This document shows positions 1 to 10,600 of a stretch of DNA of 64,000 nucleotides, piece after piece. Both the position numbers and the translations under genes were made by a program. The stretch comes from Dipteris shenzhenensis (lineage: Eukaryota; Polypodiophyta; Polypodiopsida; Gleicheniales), in the NCBI GenBank assembly GCA_047967505.1, contig CM106541.1; one strand, given 5' to 3'. The notes below the pieces were generated by a model. The model ran no database searches, was not told the origin of the DNA, and worked only from the letters and a program-made list of their open reading frames with translations. Position 1 is the stretch's first letter. Each line of letters opens with the position of its first letter.

Positions 1-702
1 CTGATTTCTGCCATGGCCTCTAGATCAGCCTGCTCTACCTCTGCCTCTACCTCTTCCAGCATTTGAGTAGAAGACAATTTTTTTTGAAGTTCCTCTTGAA
101 GAAGATGCACCACCATTTCTCTACTCTTTAGAAATTAGAAGAGCAATCAACTCCTCAAAATCAAGAAAATTCTCATGAACGGCAATGGATGTACCGAATT
201 GTGCATAATCCTTTCCTAGACCATTCAAGGTCACGGAAACTAAATCATCATCTTCCATTGGTGACCCAATAGAAGCAAGTGCATCTGCAATCTTCTTCAC
301 CTTCATGTGGTAGTCATTGATGCTCATATTTTCTCTGTGCAGATTATGCAACTCCTAGTTGAGCTGCATTTTCCTAGCTTGCGTATTTGTGCTATACATT
401 TTTATCAAAGTATCCCATGCCTCCTTCGGCATACTTGCATCCTGAATATGCGCAATCATAGAATTTGAAATACTGATAGATAGTTAGTACATAAACTTTT
501 TGGCTCTCTCATGCTAGCCTTTAAATGCGTGCAACTCCTGTTGATTGGGAACATTAGGAATAACTAGTTCTTGTTCAGCTCTAGTAATGAACTCCCAATA
601 GTCTTTTCCCTTAAGGAAATTCGTCATTCTAAACTTCCATGCTTGGAACTTGTTCTTGTCAAGCTTTTCAGTGACTATCTGTGAAAGAGCATCAGATGCC
701 AT
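1..702 (-). pseudogene. copia gag (UBN2-type) fragment
   Basis: Gag packages element RNA into virus-like particles in the cytoplasm. The likely start is the ATG at 702-700 (MASDALSQIV...), which aligns with the start of the gag at 29577. Recognisable stretches are KNKFQAWKFRMTNFLKGK, then SINDYHMKVKKIADALASIG and VSVTLNGLGKDYAQF, all matching the other copy in order. The frame is cut by stops near 514 and 360 and again before base 1. At the site where the full-length element has an in-frame TGA, this copy has a sense codon (Arg, AGG). That shows the TGA there is a secondary mutation. Confidence 0.85.
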
Positions 703-1212
703 TACAGAACACTGCAAAAATATTATGTCATTGCAAAAAACACAACTTCTACCTCACAAGGGCAAATCTACAAAACTGACGAAAGTGGTATTTGACCACA
801 AGTCACTTCCTAGTGATGAGTTTTCATCAACAGGCAATAAGAATGATTCTGTCACTCCCAATCTCTCTGCACACAGGCATACGATGCAATTTCTACGGCA
901 ACTTTTCACCGACCTGTGGAATAGTGGTTGCACAAAAAAAATAGGGCTTTTTTGAGTGCCTATGGAAAACTTCCGCCACCAAAACGGGTGCCAAAATGGC
1001 CTCGAATCAAAAAAATAATGTCACCAAAGGCATACATTTCCCTCTTGCCACACCATGAAGGGAGTCCCAATCTGAGACAGTGCTCTCTTGCACTTTTTGG
1101 CTATGCTACCTGCAGAGATTTGCTCCCAAACTCGAAAAATGAAAGCAACATTAATCCTCTTACCAAGACACCGTGAACTTGGTTTGCTTTCTTGAGCTCC
1201 TAAATGAACCGA
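703..1212 (-). other. copia untranslated leader
   Basis: This stretch lies between primer site and gag start. Read on the minus strand it is clearly related to 29013-29576: both contain the block around TTTGGGAGCAAATCTCTGCA and a later block around AATTGCATCGTATGCCT. No coding frame is conserved between the two copies, so I read it as leader RNA, possibly carrying packaging signals. Confidence 0.75.
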
Positions 1213-1224
1213 GCTCTGATACCA
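1213..1224 (-). other. primer binding site (initiator Met tRNA)
   Basis: On the minus strand the sequence is TGGTATCAGAGC, directly after the LTR terminal CA. This is the usual minus-strand primer site of plant copia elements. Confidence 0.93.
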
Positions 1225-1517
1225 TGTGAAGAGAGTGGGAGAGAAGTAAGGAGTATCACTTGTAGCTTTCTCACATACACAATGGGGGAATACACACAAA
1301 GGTGGAGGCTGAAAACAATTTTCCTCTTCTTAGTTGTGAAGGCCAAAAGAACTCTCTCTAAGTACAAAAGGAATAGGTGAATCCTATATGTGGGTCTCAA
1401 ACCAAACTTAGCTAACCTAGGTGGCATACTAGCTGAGCCACTAACTAGAGTATGTAAAGATAGCTGTCATCCAGCTATTATTCATGGGTAGTGTACCAAC
1501 CGCATCTGCAGCTAACA
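1225..1517 (-). repeat. 5' LTR of copia element (293 bp)
   Basis: On the minus strand it starts TGTTAGCTGC and ends CTCTTCACA, with TG/CA ends, and the primer site follows immediately. The last ~203 bp are repeated on the plus strand at 47578-47780. The five bases outside the outer end (1518-1522, AGTCA) would be one half of the target duplication; the other half is outside the window. Confidence 0.85.
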
Positions 1518-1853
1518 AGTCAGTGACATAAATGCACAATGGTCACCCTGGCATATCACGAGTGGAGCTCGATATCTCAACAGTCCCCTTATTTCTTTCC
1601 CCACCCTTTTACTAGCCACTTCCTTCTCCAAATTCTGTTAAGCTGCCATAATTTCCATCTTTCTCTATTTTCTGTCCACCACCACCACCACCACTTTTTC
1701 CGTCAGTCCTCACTCCACCACCACTTTTTCCATCACCCCCCCCTTTCCATCTCCATCTTCACCTCCCATCATCTTTCTCTCCACCACCTCCACTTTTTTC
1801 ATCCATCCCCCATCTCCCCCACTCAAGGTAACCATCCTTTTTCCCTCCACTGT

Positions 1854-2114
1854 CTCTCTACCTCTCTCTACACCCCATCTCCCCTTTTTTCCCTCCCCCT
1901 CCATCTCCCACCTCCTCCACCCCCCCACCAGTCTCCACCATCTCTCTACCTCTCTCTACACCCCATCTCCCCTTTTTCCCCTCCCCCTCCATCTCCCATC
2001 TCCTCCACCACCCCCCAATCTCCACCATCTCTCTACCTCTCTCTACACCCCATCTCCCCTTTCTTCCCTCCTCCTCCATCTCCCATCTCCTCCACCACCC
2101 CCCAATCTCCACCA
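1854..2114. repeat. ~87-bp tandem repeat, three copies
   Basis: Units begin CTCTCTACCTCTCTCTA at 1854, 1942, 2029 and, as a partial fourth, 2115. This gives periods of 88, 87 and 86 bp. The copies differ at only a few positions. Confidence 0.88.
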
Positions 2115-2810
2115 TCTCTCTACCTCTCTCTATCCCCTTCTACCTCCACCCCCACCTCCTTCCCCCCTTTTTCCCTCTTTCCCCCCATCTCCACCTCCAC
2201 CTCCACCCCCCATCCCCTTTCCCCCCATCTCCACCTCCACCCCCCATTCCCTTCCCCCCCACCTCCACCACCCATTTCCCCCCCTTTTTTTCCCTCTTTC
2301 CCCCCATCTCCACCTCCACCCCCCATTCCCTTCCCCCCCACCTCCACCACCCATTTCCCCCCCTTTTTCCCTCTTTCCCCCCCATCTCCACCTCCACCCC
2401 CCATTCCCTTTCCCTCCATTTCCACCTCCACCCCCCCTCCTTCCCCCTTTCCCTCCATTTCCACCTCTAGCCCCCATCTCCACCTCCACTCCCCCCCCCT
2501 TCCCTCTTTCCCCCCCATTTCTACCTCCATCCCCCATTCCCTCTTTCCCCCCCATCACCACCTCCACCCCCCCTCTTTTTTCTCTTCCCCCCCATCTCCA
2601 CCTCCACCCCTCATTCCCTTTCCATCCATTTCCACCCCCCCTCCCCCCTTTTCCCTCTTTCCCCCCCATTTCCACCTCCACCCCCCCTTCCCTCTTTCCC
2701 CCCCATCTCCATCTCCACCTCCACCCCCCCTTTCCCTCTTTCACCCCCATTTCCACCACACCCCCTTCCCTCTTTCCCCCCCAATCTCCATCTCCACCTC
2801 TACTCCCCCC

Positions 2811-2837
2811 TTCTCTCTCTCTCTCTCTCTCTCCCCC

Positions 2838-2906
<69 letters not shown>
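2811..2906. repeat. (CT)n microsatellite with poly-C interruption
   Basis: A run of CT dinucleotides is broken by a stretch of about 17 C near 2833-2849 and then continues to about 2906. Confidence 0.95.
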
Positions 2907-2911
<5 letters not shown>

Positions 2912-3079
2912 CCTCCCCCCCTCGCTAGCCCTTCCCCCTCTCCCACTATCTCTAAACCCCAAGGCCATGGAAGGCCTTGGGCCATGATTGCCCCTCTAGC
3001 CAGGGTGGCGCCCATGCAAAGGCACTACCCGCCAGCAGCGGCGACAGCACCCACGTAGAGATAGCGGAGCCCCGCTGAC

Positions 3080-4098
3080 CCCCTCAAAAAAAAAGAAAAA
3101 AAAAAGAGGGTTAAACTAGCCCTAAACAAACTAACTGTAGTTAGGTTAGTTTACATTAGGTTAGGTTAGTTGACCTTTGGTTAGGTTAGTTGATCAGAGG
3201 GTTAGATTAACTTAATTGTGGATCAATTCGAAATTAACTTTAGTTAGTTGGACTAACTACAGTCAGACTAACTGTTATAGTTACATAAACTACGTTAGGC
3301 TAAGGACCAGTTATAGTAACCGAATCCAAACTAACTAGCAGTTAGTGCACAACCCTATTTAGGTCAAAGGTCTAGGACCATTCACACTTGGCCCTAAAGA
3401 CAAAAGGGTCCCTAAAATCCCCTAACTTTGAAGGTCCATATCTTGCTCGTTTGGGACCCAAATTGAACCACAACTTCACACACAAAACCATAGAGCTATG
3501 GGAAATTTTTCCAGCCAATCCCACACCATTTAGTCATCCATAAAACACGTTAATTTGCACCCCTGTTTGGATGACTTTTTGGCACTAACTTTGCCAAGAC
3601 CATCGATTGGCAATCCGTCTCCACCGGCACATTTTTCCACTCATGTGGAACAATCCTAGGCACGTTTTTAACATGACAGTCCCTACAACACTAACGCATC
3701 TCTAACCCCCTAACAATTTTGACTCGTTTTTTGGGAACCCGTATCATGGCCGTTTAAAGAACAAATTGCTCCCGGATTGAACCCATATTTCATGCATGTA
3801 AAGATCTACTATGAATGAAGTGTTTCAATGTGTTTAACTATCAATTTTGGGCTCCAATAGTCTCCTCACATAGGCATTGGTTTTGACCCGTCGCTTACTT
3901 ATTTTTGACCATTTTCAGGTCCACGAAGGTGAAATCATAATCGGACTTCACACTCATATGCACCCACTTGAAAATCACAAATAGGACTTGTTTATGCACC
4001 TAAGATCAGGAAAAAGACTAGAACCTACCTACTCCTGAGAGCTTACTTTAACCCTCACCGCTCTTCAAGAATTCAACCTCTCACCATCGACAAGTAGG
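3080..4098 (+). other. non-coding block upstream of gypsy gag, possible LTR/leader
   Basis: No coding frame is visible. The first part (3110-3340) is dense in TTAGGTTAG / GTTAG motifs that resemble but do not match the plant telomere repeat. The rest has the feel of a gypsy LTR or leader, but I could not find a second copy in the window, nor a clear primer site. A TGGCGCC string near 3006 is the only weak candidate. I therefore leave the boundary open. Confidence 0.4.
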
Positions 4099-4212
4099 AT
4101 GGAGAAAATTACAATTGAAGAAGCAATAAGTAGCGAACGATCAAAGTCCTTCAGAACACCTTAAAGAATGACACAACTGCAACAACAACAATGCAGATGA
4201 CGATTTGGTAAA

Positions 4213-5493
4213 TTGGAAATGCCAAAGTACAATGGACGAGGGGACCCCACTAGGTTCCTTCAACTCTTCGATGCAGCATGTTGTGCTGGTGGTGACCAGT
4301 CAAATGAAACCAAAGCCGCTTGGTTCCCAATGGCCCTAACGGATGAGGCTTTAGAATGGTACCTCGACCTTCTCGTAGAGGAGAGAGCCACATGGGCACT
4401 ACTATCTGACCAGTTCAAAAGAAGATTCCAAACAAAAAGTCTGCAAGATTACCCCACATTACATCTCGGCAATATAGATATGTGCAAGAAAGAAAAGATT
4501 AGAAAATACTTGGGAAGAATGAAAAGATTAATAGAAAAATGTGATGCCCATCCGGACGACAAGTACCTCATAGCATGGCTCATCTATGGCCTGAAAAAAT
4601 CCATTCGCAAGGATATGAAAAAAGTTAGCAACTATGCACATTTCAGTGACGCTCATGAAGCTACAATTAACATTGAGGATGGCATGACCGATTTTGACAA
4701 CGACAATGATGGCTATGAATCAAGTTATCACGACAAGAAATCTTCAAAGAAGGGAAGAACTTCCCAAAGTGTAAAAGAAGAAATTATGCAGGAAATCGAC
4801 CAAAATTTTCATGTCTCTTAGCCACCATAGTACCCCCGAAGAGAAAATATTTGGTGCCCATATTGTATGGCCAACCATACAACCAATGAAAACCGGATCT
4901 TGAGGAACAGACTCAACCCACTAGAAGTGGCTCAGCCCCCATGCTTATGGTGCCCCATTTGCAATGCTGCAGGGCATGGTGTAAATACTTGCTTCTAAAA
5001 TATGAGGGTAGCACAACCCCGGCCAACAATACCAACAGTCGCCGCAAATCCTAGTGTACAGACAACCAACACTGGAACCTAATGCACAAGTGCCATGTCT
5101 TAACCCACTCTCAATGAGAATGCAAGTGCCTCAACTAATGAGGAATCCCAATCCTATGCAATACCCTGGGCTCCCAATCTTGCTCCAGTAGTTCTAGTGC
5201 AACAACTCCAAAATAAAGAGCGAGAACCTCACTATGAGTATGAAATAGAATACCCTATGTACTACATGGATGGTGCTGAAGGACTCATCCTGGAATATGC
5301 AAATCAAGTAAGACCCACCACATATCGAACACCCGTCAAGTGTTTTGGTTGTGGAGAAAACCACTGCATAGTAGAATGCCCACACAAGGGTAACCCCACT
5401 TCATTCCAACTTGTGTGCAGGGAATGCGGAGTTGGGCATGCTTGCATAGATTGCCCACTAAGAACAAAGCCTCAGCCACAACCACGGAAGTAA
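4213..5493 (+). pseudogene. gypsy gag with multiple zinc knuckles
   Basis: The capsid part (4213-4821, about 200 residues) contains PKYNGRGDPTRFLQLFDAA and WFPMALTDEALEWY, typical of the plant gypsy gag capsid domain. The same frame continues past stops at 4819, 4828 and 4996 and another near 5100, to 5493. It shows four Cys/His clusters: WCPYC...H near 4850, WCPICNAAGHGVNTC near 4951, CFGCGENHCIVEC near 5341, and CRECGVGHACIDC near 5416. One or two knuckles are usual in gypsy gag, so four is notable. A possible upstream start is the ATG at 4099, followed by a frameshift. The gene is dead. Confidence 0.82.
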
Positions 5494-6069
5494 AACCTAA
5501 AGTACCCCTGGGGATGATAATTGTGGAAAATCACAGTGTGGCAACACAAAATGTGGCATCACAACCAGTCTTGATCATAACAAGACAATAGAAAGAAGCG
5601 GCATGGCAAAAACTCCTTTGTGCTCAAAAAGTAGAGTCCTCTAGCAAAACGAGCCATGCCAATCCCACAACATAGTGAGACCATGCCTAGCACATCCACG
5701 GAAAGTGCCTTCCAAGGAGTCAAGGAAGCATACCCCAATGCTGAAACTAAAAAGACGCGCTACCAAGCCTTGAAGCAATGGGTTCAACAAGAACAAGAAA
5801 AATTTGAGGTAACAAGATGGCAGTAGCAGAGGTGAGAGCACCATTAGCACCTATCATTGACACAGTGATTGATCCCAACAACTTCCAAGAGTTAATAGAG
5901 CAACATACAAAACATCCCCAATTGGATTGCACTACACTAGCAAGCTTGATAAGCTGCCCAGTCGTGATACAAATTGGGACCTTACTAAGAAATTGCCCTA
6001 CAATTTAGGAAATTTTCAAGGGATGGATCGAATCTTCACAATACTTCCCCCCACCTAAAGCCCCCACCT

Positions 6070-6840
6070 AAAGAAGAGGAAAAGACAATTTCGGTAAAAT
6101 TTGGTGCTCGAGATGACATAAAAAATGTAACCATCCCACTGGAGCATAAAGCCTTTGGTCAATACCCGGCAATAGTGGACGACAGAGCCAGAGTAAACAT
6201 TTTGGCAAGAGAGCTATATGAAGAATGGGGTCTACCTCCAATGTAGAAGGCGACATTTAACATCTACCTAGCTGACCACACGAAAATGAAGCCATTAGGT
6301 ATCGTTGACAATGTGTCAACAAAAATTGCTGGAGTAAGATTCAGACTCCAGTTTACTATCTTGGATCTTCCCAAGGGTGCCACAGCATACCAGATATTGT
6401 TGGTAAGACCATGGCTTTGAGAAGCATCGGTACTCCATGATTGGGGCACCAATAGGATCACTATCCAAAATAGAGAAACCGCTGTAAAGATAAATCTAGG
6501 AACAGGGGAAATCAAACCCACTATTCCTAGAAATGTTGAAGACACTTCTTCCACTACAGCCACTAGTCATGCATCCCCTGAACCTACCAATACACAAAAG
6601 CCCATAGAAAGGGATACACAAAGTGACATTAACAATTGGATACAGACATTGACTACAATAGATAATTGTAAAACAACACATCTAATGTTGGCAAATGTGG
6701 ATGCCCAAATGATACAACTAGAAGCACCAATTTGGGACAATAAATCGAAAGTAGTGGAAATGCTAGTTTTCATGATAGGCATCAAATGGGACAGTGATGC
6801 TGAAGAGTCCATAATAGAAGGCTATGGTGTCGACATAGAG
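6070..6840 (+). pseudogene. gypsy aspartic protease region
   Basis: The frame reads FGQYPAIVDDRARVNIL, then LADHTKMKPLGIV and AYQILLVRPWL, which is the plant gypsy retropepsin layout ending in the LxRPWL motif. The catalytic D-S/T-G is replaced by D-D-R, so the enzyme would be inactive. Stops occur after GLPPM and after RPWL. The frame then continues as an uncharacterised spacer that ends at 6841 with GYGVDIE. Confidence 0.72.
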
Positions 6841-6873
6841 TAGGATCTAGAAACAGAAGTTGATAATGCATCC

Positions 6874-8440
6874 TTGGAAGGCCAAGTATTTAACAATGAC
6901 TTGGCAATCCTACAGGCACTCATGGCCATTGAATTTCCCAAGATCGACCCTCCATCACAATCCAAAAGCAACCGGTCTAGGAAAAAGAATGAGGGTGTAC
7001 AGCACCACAAGGCCAAGATAGAGCATTTCAATGAATTTGAAAGAATGCAGACAAGAGTAGTAGAATTTTACTTGACTAAGTCCACAAAAGCACCTGAGTC
7101 CCCAAATTTTAAATGGGATCTTGAAGGGCTTGAAGGTCTTTGTATGGCCAAAGAACCACTCCTTGGGAGTGCAACTCCTATTGAAAATCCATCACTGGTC
7201 TCACTAAGCAAAAATCTTAGAAATTTCAAACCCAATGTGAGAATGAAGAGTGAAAAGGTCAATAGTAACAAAAAAGAAGAACAAGGGAACAAAGGTGAAT
7301 TGGACCAAACATATTCCAATGGAGCTAGCAGCCAAGCAAGCACCTCAAAGTGCCATGAAGGCCTAAGGGAAGTTACCGATTACTTCAAAAACTACACTAC
7401 AGGAGAAGCAACAATAGCAATGCCTAGGCCAATCAGGGAATTAGAGCTCAAAGAAACAGAGAATATTGAGGATACCCCAGTTTATGAAGGACCAGCCAAG
7501 ACAAGGAAACTGAATCTTGCCTTGGATGGTGAAGAAGAAAAGCCTATGTACATCAGTGAACAGCTCACACTAAAAGAAGAAAATGAATTGAAAGCATTGC
7601 TAATGGAATATAGAGATTGCATGGCTTGGTCCTACAAAGAAATGAAAGGGACTTCCCCAGAAGTTGCAGTACATACCATACCAATAAGGGAAGAATCCAA
7701 AGCAAAGGTATGTGGACCATATAGGACCAATCCCAAGTATGGCACCCATGTCTATGAAGAACTAGAAAAACTACTAGAGGCTGGTTTCATTTATGAGATT
7801 AAGCATACCGATTGGGTGCACCAATTGTGATTGTTCCTAAGAAAAACAAGAAGCTCAGAATATGTGTGAATCTCAAGAACATCAATACAGCAACAATCAG
7901 AGATCATTATCCCCTACCATTAACTGAAACAGTTTTAGAAAGTGTAGCAAGATTTGAAGTGTATAGCTTCTTGGATGGGTTCAACGGGTACAACCAAGTA
8001 TAAATTTCACCTCAAGATTAGGAAAAGATAGCATTTGCCACAAAATGGGGTATTTTTGCATACAGAGTCATGCCATTTGGCTTATGCAATGCCCCATCTA
8101 CTTTTCAAAGGGTAATGTACACTGCCTTCAAGGAATTTCTCAACAAGTTCCTACAAGTCTTCCTCGACTACTTGTGCATGCACTCAGGAAAAAAGGATCA
8201 CTTGAAATGCCTTGAAGAAGTTCTTAAAAAATGCATGGAGTATGGAATATCTTTGAATCCTCTAAAATGCCAATTCTTGGTCACACATGGAGTAGTCTTG
8301 GGACACATAGTCTCTCGACATGGGATTGCAACTGACATGGACAAAATAAAGATCATCATGGAACTCCCCCCCCCCGCTAAATGCCAAGGGAATTCATCTT
8401 CATGGGACATGTCGAATACTATTAAAGACTCATACTAAGG
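6874..8440 (+). pseudogene. gypsy reverse transcriptase with upstream spacer
   Basis: A Lys/Glu-rich spacer (6874-7500) leads into RT motifs. These are EELEKLLEAGFIYEI, then after a frameshift PIVIVPKKNKKLRICVNLKN (7815), YPLPLTETVLESV, MPFGLCNAPSTFQRVM (8070) and a catalytic box that reads FLDY instead of FLDD (8160). The second catalytic Asp is therefore changed to Tyr. A stop after GYNQV and another in the next codons interrupt the palm. RT would have copied element RNA to cDNA; this copy cannot. Confidence 0.85.
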
Positions 8441-8446
8441 TATGCC

Positions 8447-8940
8447 ATGATTACAAGGCACCTATACAAGCTCCTAGTCAAATTCATTTGGACATATGAA
8501 TGCAAACAAGCATTCGAAACCCTTAAGTGGAGATTGATCACAACCCTTGTTCTAATGGCACCAAATTGGGACATAGACTTTCATTTCCATACTTATGGTT
8601 CCAATTATGCAGTAGAGAGTGTGTTATGTCGACCTAGTAAACACAACAAAGACTACCCAATATACTTTGCACGCAGACAGCTAAATGATATGGAGGTGAA
8701 TTACACCACAATAGAAAGAGAAGCCTTGGCAATGATCCATAGCGTGAAGAAATTTCGACACTATCTATTGGCTATTGACTTTATCTTCTACACAGATCAT
8801 CAAGCCTTATTATATCTTGTGAATCGGCCACGTACCATAGGCCGGATCACTGGATAGCTTCTACTATTACAAGAACTCAATTTCAAAATCATAGTGAGAA
8901 AAGGAGCTCAACATTTCATTACTGATCACATGTCATGATT
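8447..8940 (+). pseudogene. gypsy RNase H
   Basis: The frame contains FETLKWRLITTLVL, DFHFHTYGSNYAVESVL, NYTTIEREALAMIHSVKKFRHYL and FYTDHQALLYL, the usual order for gypsy RNase H just after RT. It ends in stops after IGRITG (8857) and again near 8939. Confidence 0.82.
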
Positions 8941-9074
8941 GAGGATAGGACAAGAGCCGGAAGGAATAGAAGATGACCTACCAGATGCCACATTATTTCA
9001 AATAGACGCTGTGCCTAATTGGTGTGTGCAGACATCATTGGGTATTTAATGGCAGGAAGACCACCTCCTGACAT

Positions 9075-9972
9075 TAAAAGAAGTGGATGCTAGGAAACTA
9101 ATTCTAAAAGTTGCACCCTATCAACTCATTGCAGGACAATTATACAAGATGGGCTAGGACCAGGTTTTAAGGAGATGTGTGATGCCACATGAGATCATGC
9201 CAATCCTCAGTGAAGCACATGAAGGCATTGTAAGTGAACATTTCCAAGGGGAAGCAACAGCCAAGAAAAGTCCTTCTTGTAGGATACTAGTGGCCAACAC
9301 TTTGGTTAGATGTCTATAAATATGTCAAAAGTTGTGATGTATGCCAATGAACTTCTGAACAACAACACAAAGACCTCAATCCTTTAACAATAGTCATTGC
9401 ACAAAAACCCTTTGATAAATGGGGGATTGATTTTGTGGGTCCAATCCATCTAGCAGCAAAAGGAACACAGCACGCTACATCATTTTGGCCACATATTACT
9501 TTGCTAAGTGGGTTGAAGCTAAAGAAGTTAGAAAGGTAGATGCCAAAAGCACAGCAAGGTTCTTGTACGAGAATGTGATCACCCAATTTGGATGTCCCAT
9601 TGAAATTGTGTCGGATAGAGGCACACATTTTGTCAATGAGGTCATCCAAGAACTCTTGTTTGTATTTATGGTGATCCATATAAAGAGCACACCTTACTAC
9701 CCCCAAGGGAATGGACAAGCCAAATCCACCAACAAAATTCTATGTATTGTCCACCAAGGTTACTAGAACCAAAGCATTCTAATTGGGCAGAGAAACTAAA
9801 TGTAGCTTTATGGGCATATAGAACCACACTCAAGGTCAGTATAGGAAATACACCTTTTCAATTGGTGTATGTCCTTGAAGCTATGGTCCCACTGGAATTT
9901 GTAATACCTTGTCTATGCATAGCAGTACAAGAATGCATGGGAGATCATGAATCGTTGAAAGAAAGACTCTAG
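9075..9972 (+). pseudogene. gypsy integrase
   Basis: A weak H2C2 zinc-binding region (9100-9350, frameshifted) precedes the core. The core reads KWGIDFVGPI (first Asp), then KWVEAKEVRKVDAKSTARF, IEIVSDRGTHFVNEV (second Asp) and YYPQGNGQAKSTNKIL. The usual NGQAES carries the catalytic Glu; here it is NGQAKS, so Glu has become Lys. The C-terminal part NWAEKLNVALWAYRTTLK...TPFQLVY is in another frame. Integrase inserts cDNA into the chromosome; this copy is dead. Confidence 0.83.
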
Positions 9973-10279
9973 AAGGCGGCCGAGGTATTAGAGGCAGCAT
10001 TGGAAGATGCTACTCATCTGTTGGAGGTTACCTTTGTAGGGTTGTTGAGCATGCAAGAGTCTCTGAAAGAATTGTGGGTTCGTTGATGAGGTCGTCATGA
10101 CATTCAGTCCTATTGAGTCTTTTGCCAGTCTCTTGGCTATTGTAGAATAGCCGGTGCTATGTCAGGAGCCTTAGTCAGTGTAGCCCTATAGAGTTGTTGC
10201 ACATAGACTTGAGAGACCTCATTGCATAGGCTATTGTTTTATCGTCTTTATATATAGAATTGTATTTTCTATATATCTA

Positions 10280-10600
10280 TCTAGGAAATGTCAGTCCTTA
10301 TATAGAGAATGAAGCCAATTTTTCCTTTCTTATATAGGGAGTTTGATAACCTACATAATCCTGTCTAGGAAATCTGAGTTCCAATATGGAGAATGAAGTG
10401 GATTTGCTCTATAGGGAATTGTATTTCCTATACAGCCCATGTATATTGCTATCTAGGAAATGTGAGTTCCTAAATGGAGAATGAAGGATTTCAAGTTTGT
10501 TTTGTGGGAAATTGCAGTTCCTATATAGCCCATGTATATTGGTATCTATGAAATGGGAGTTCCTATATGGAGAAGGAAGTAGGGCAAATTAGCAACAATT
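10280..10600. repeat. ~90-bp tandem repeat, about four units
   Basis: The block CTAGGAAATGTGAGTTCCTA, followed by TATGGAGAATGAAG, recurs near 10282, 10364, 10454 and 10546 with substitutions. Between units lie TTGTATTTCCTATATAGCCC-type segments. The array sits just 3' of the gypsy integrase and may belong to its 3' non-coding region. Confidence 0.75.

Larger units (their letters stand above)
1..1517 (-). mobile_element. Ty1-copia retrotransposon, 5' end, decayed, runs off left edge
   Basis: Reading on the minus strand from 1517 downward, the order is LTR (1517-1225), initiator-Met primer site (1224-1213), untranslated leader (1212-703) and a broken gag frame (702-1). The leader and gag resemble, piece by piece, those of the full-length element at 28704-34186, so the two belong to one broad family. 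The LTR is only distantly similar to that element's LTR. The pol part and the 3' LTR would lie left of base 1. Several in-frame stops mean this copy is dead. Confidence 0.88.
1660..2945. repeat. 1.3 kb polypyrimidine (C/T) tract, low complexity
   Basis: The plus strand is almost wholly C and T, with occasional A (CCACC, CCATC) and almost no G. It contains an ~87-bp tandem repeat, a longer irregular array of CCCCCATCTCCACCTCC-type blocks, and a CT microsatellite with a long C run. Long open frames here, including one of 482 codons, are by-products: stop codons need A or G, so a C/T strand rarely contains them. Homopyrimidine mirror-like DNA of this kind can form triplex (H-DNA) structures. Confidence 0.9.
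4099..9990 (+). mobile_element. Ty3-gypsy retrotransposon, heavily decayed
   Basis: Gag, protease, reverse transcriptase, RNase H and integrase follow in the Ty3-gypsy order (integrase last). All are broken by multiple stops and frameshifts. No chromodomain is apparent after the integrase. LTRs could not be paired by eye, so the element limits given are those of the recognisable coding region. Key catalytic residues are lost in protease, RT and integrase, as described in the sub-entries. Confidence 0.88.

Noticed and set aside
1539-2987. 482-codon open frame rich in His, Pro and Ser
   Set aside because: It lies wholly in a C/T-only tract where stops are nearly impossible. It follows repeat units and has no domain.
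3006-3020. Primer site for the gypsy element (TGGCGCC)
   Set aside because: It matches only seven bases of the usual motif, is 1.1 kb upstream of gag and has no LTR end beside it.
9314-9718. 134-codon minus-strand frame
   Set aside because: Shadow of the gypsy integrase on the plus strand.
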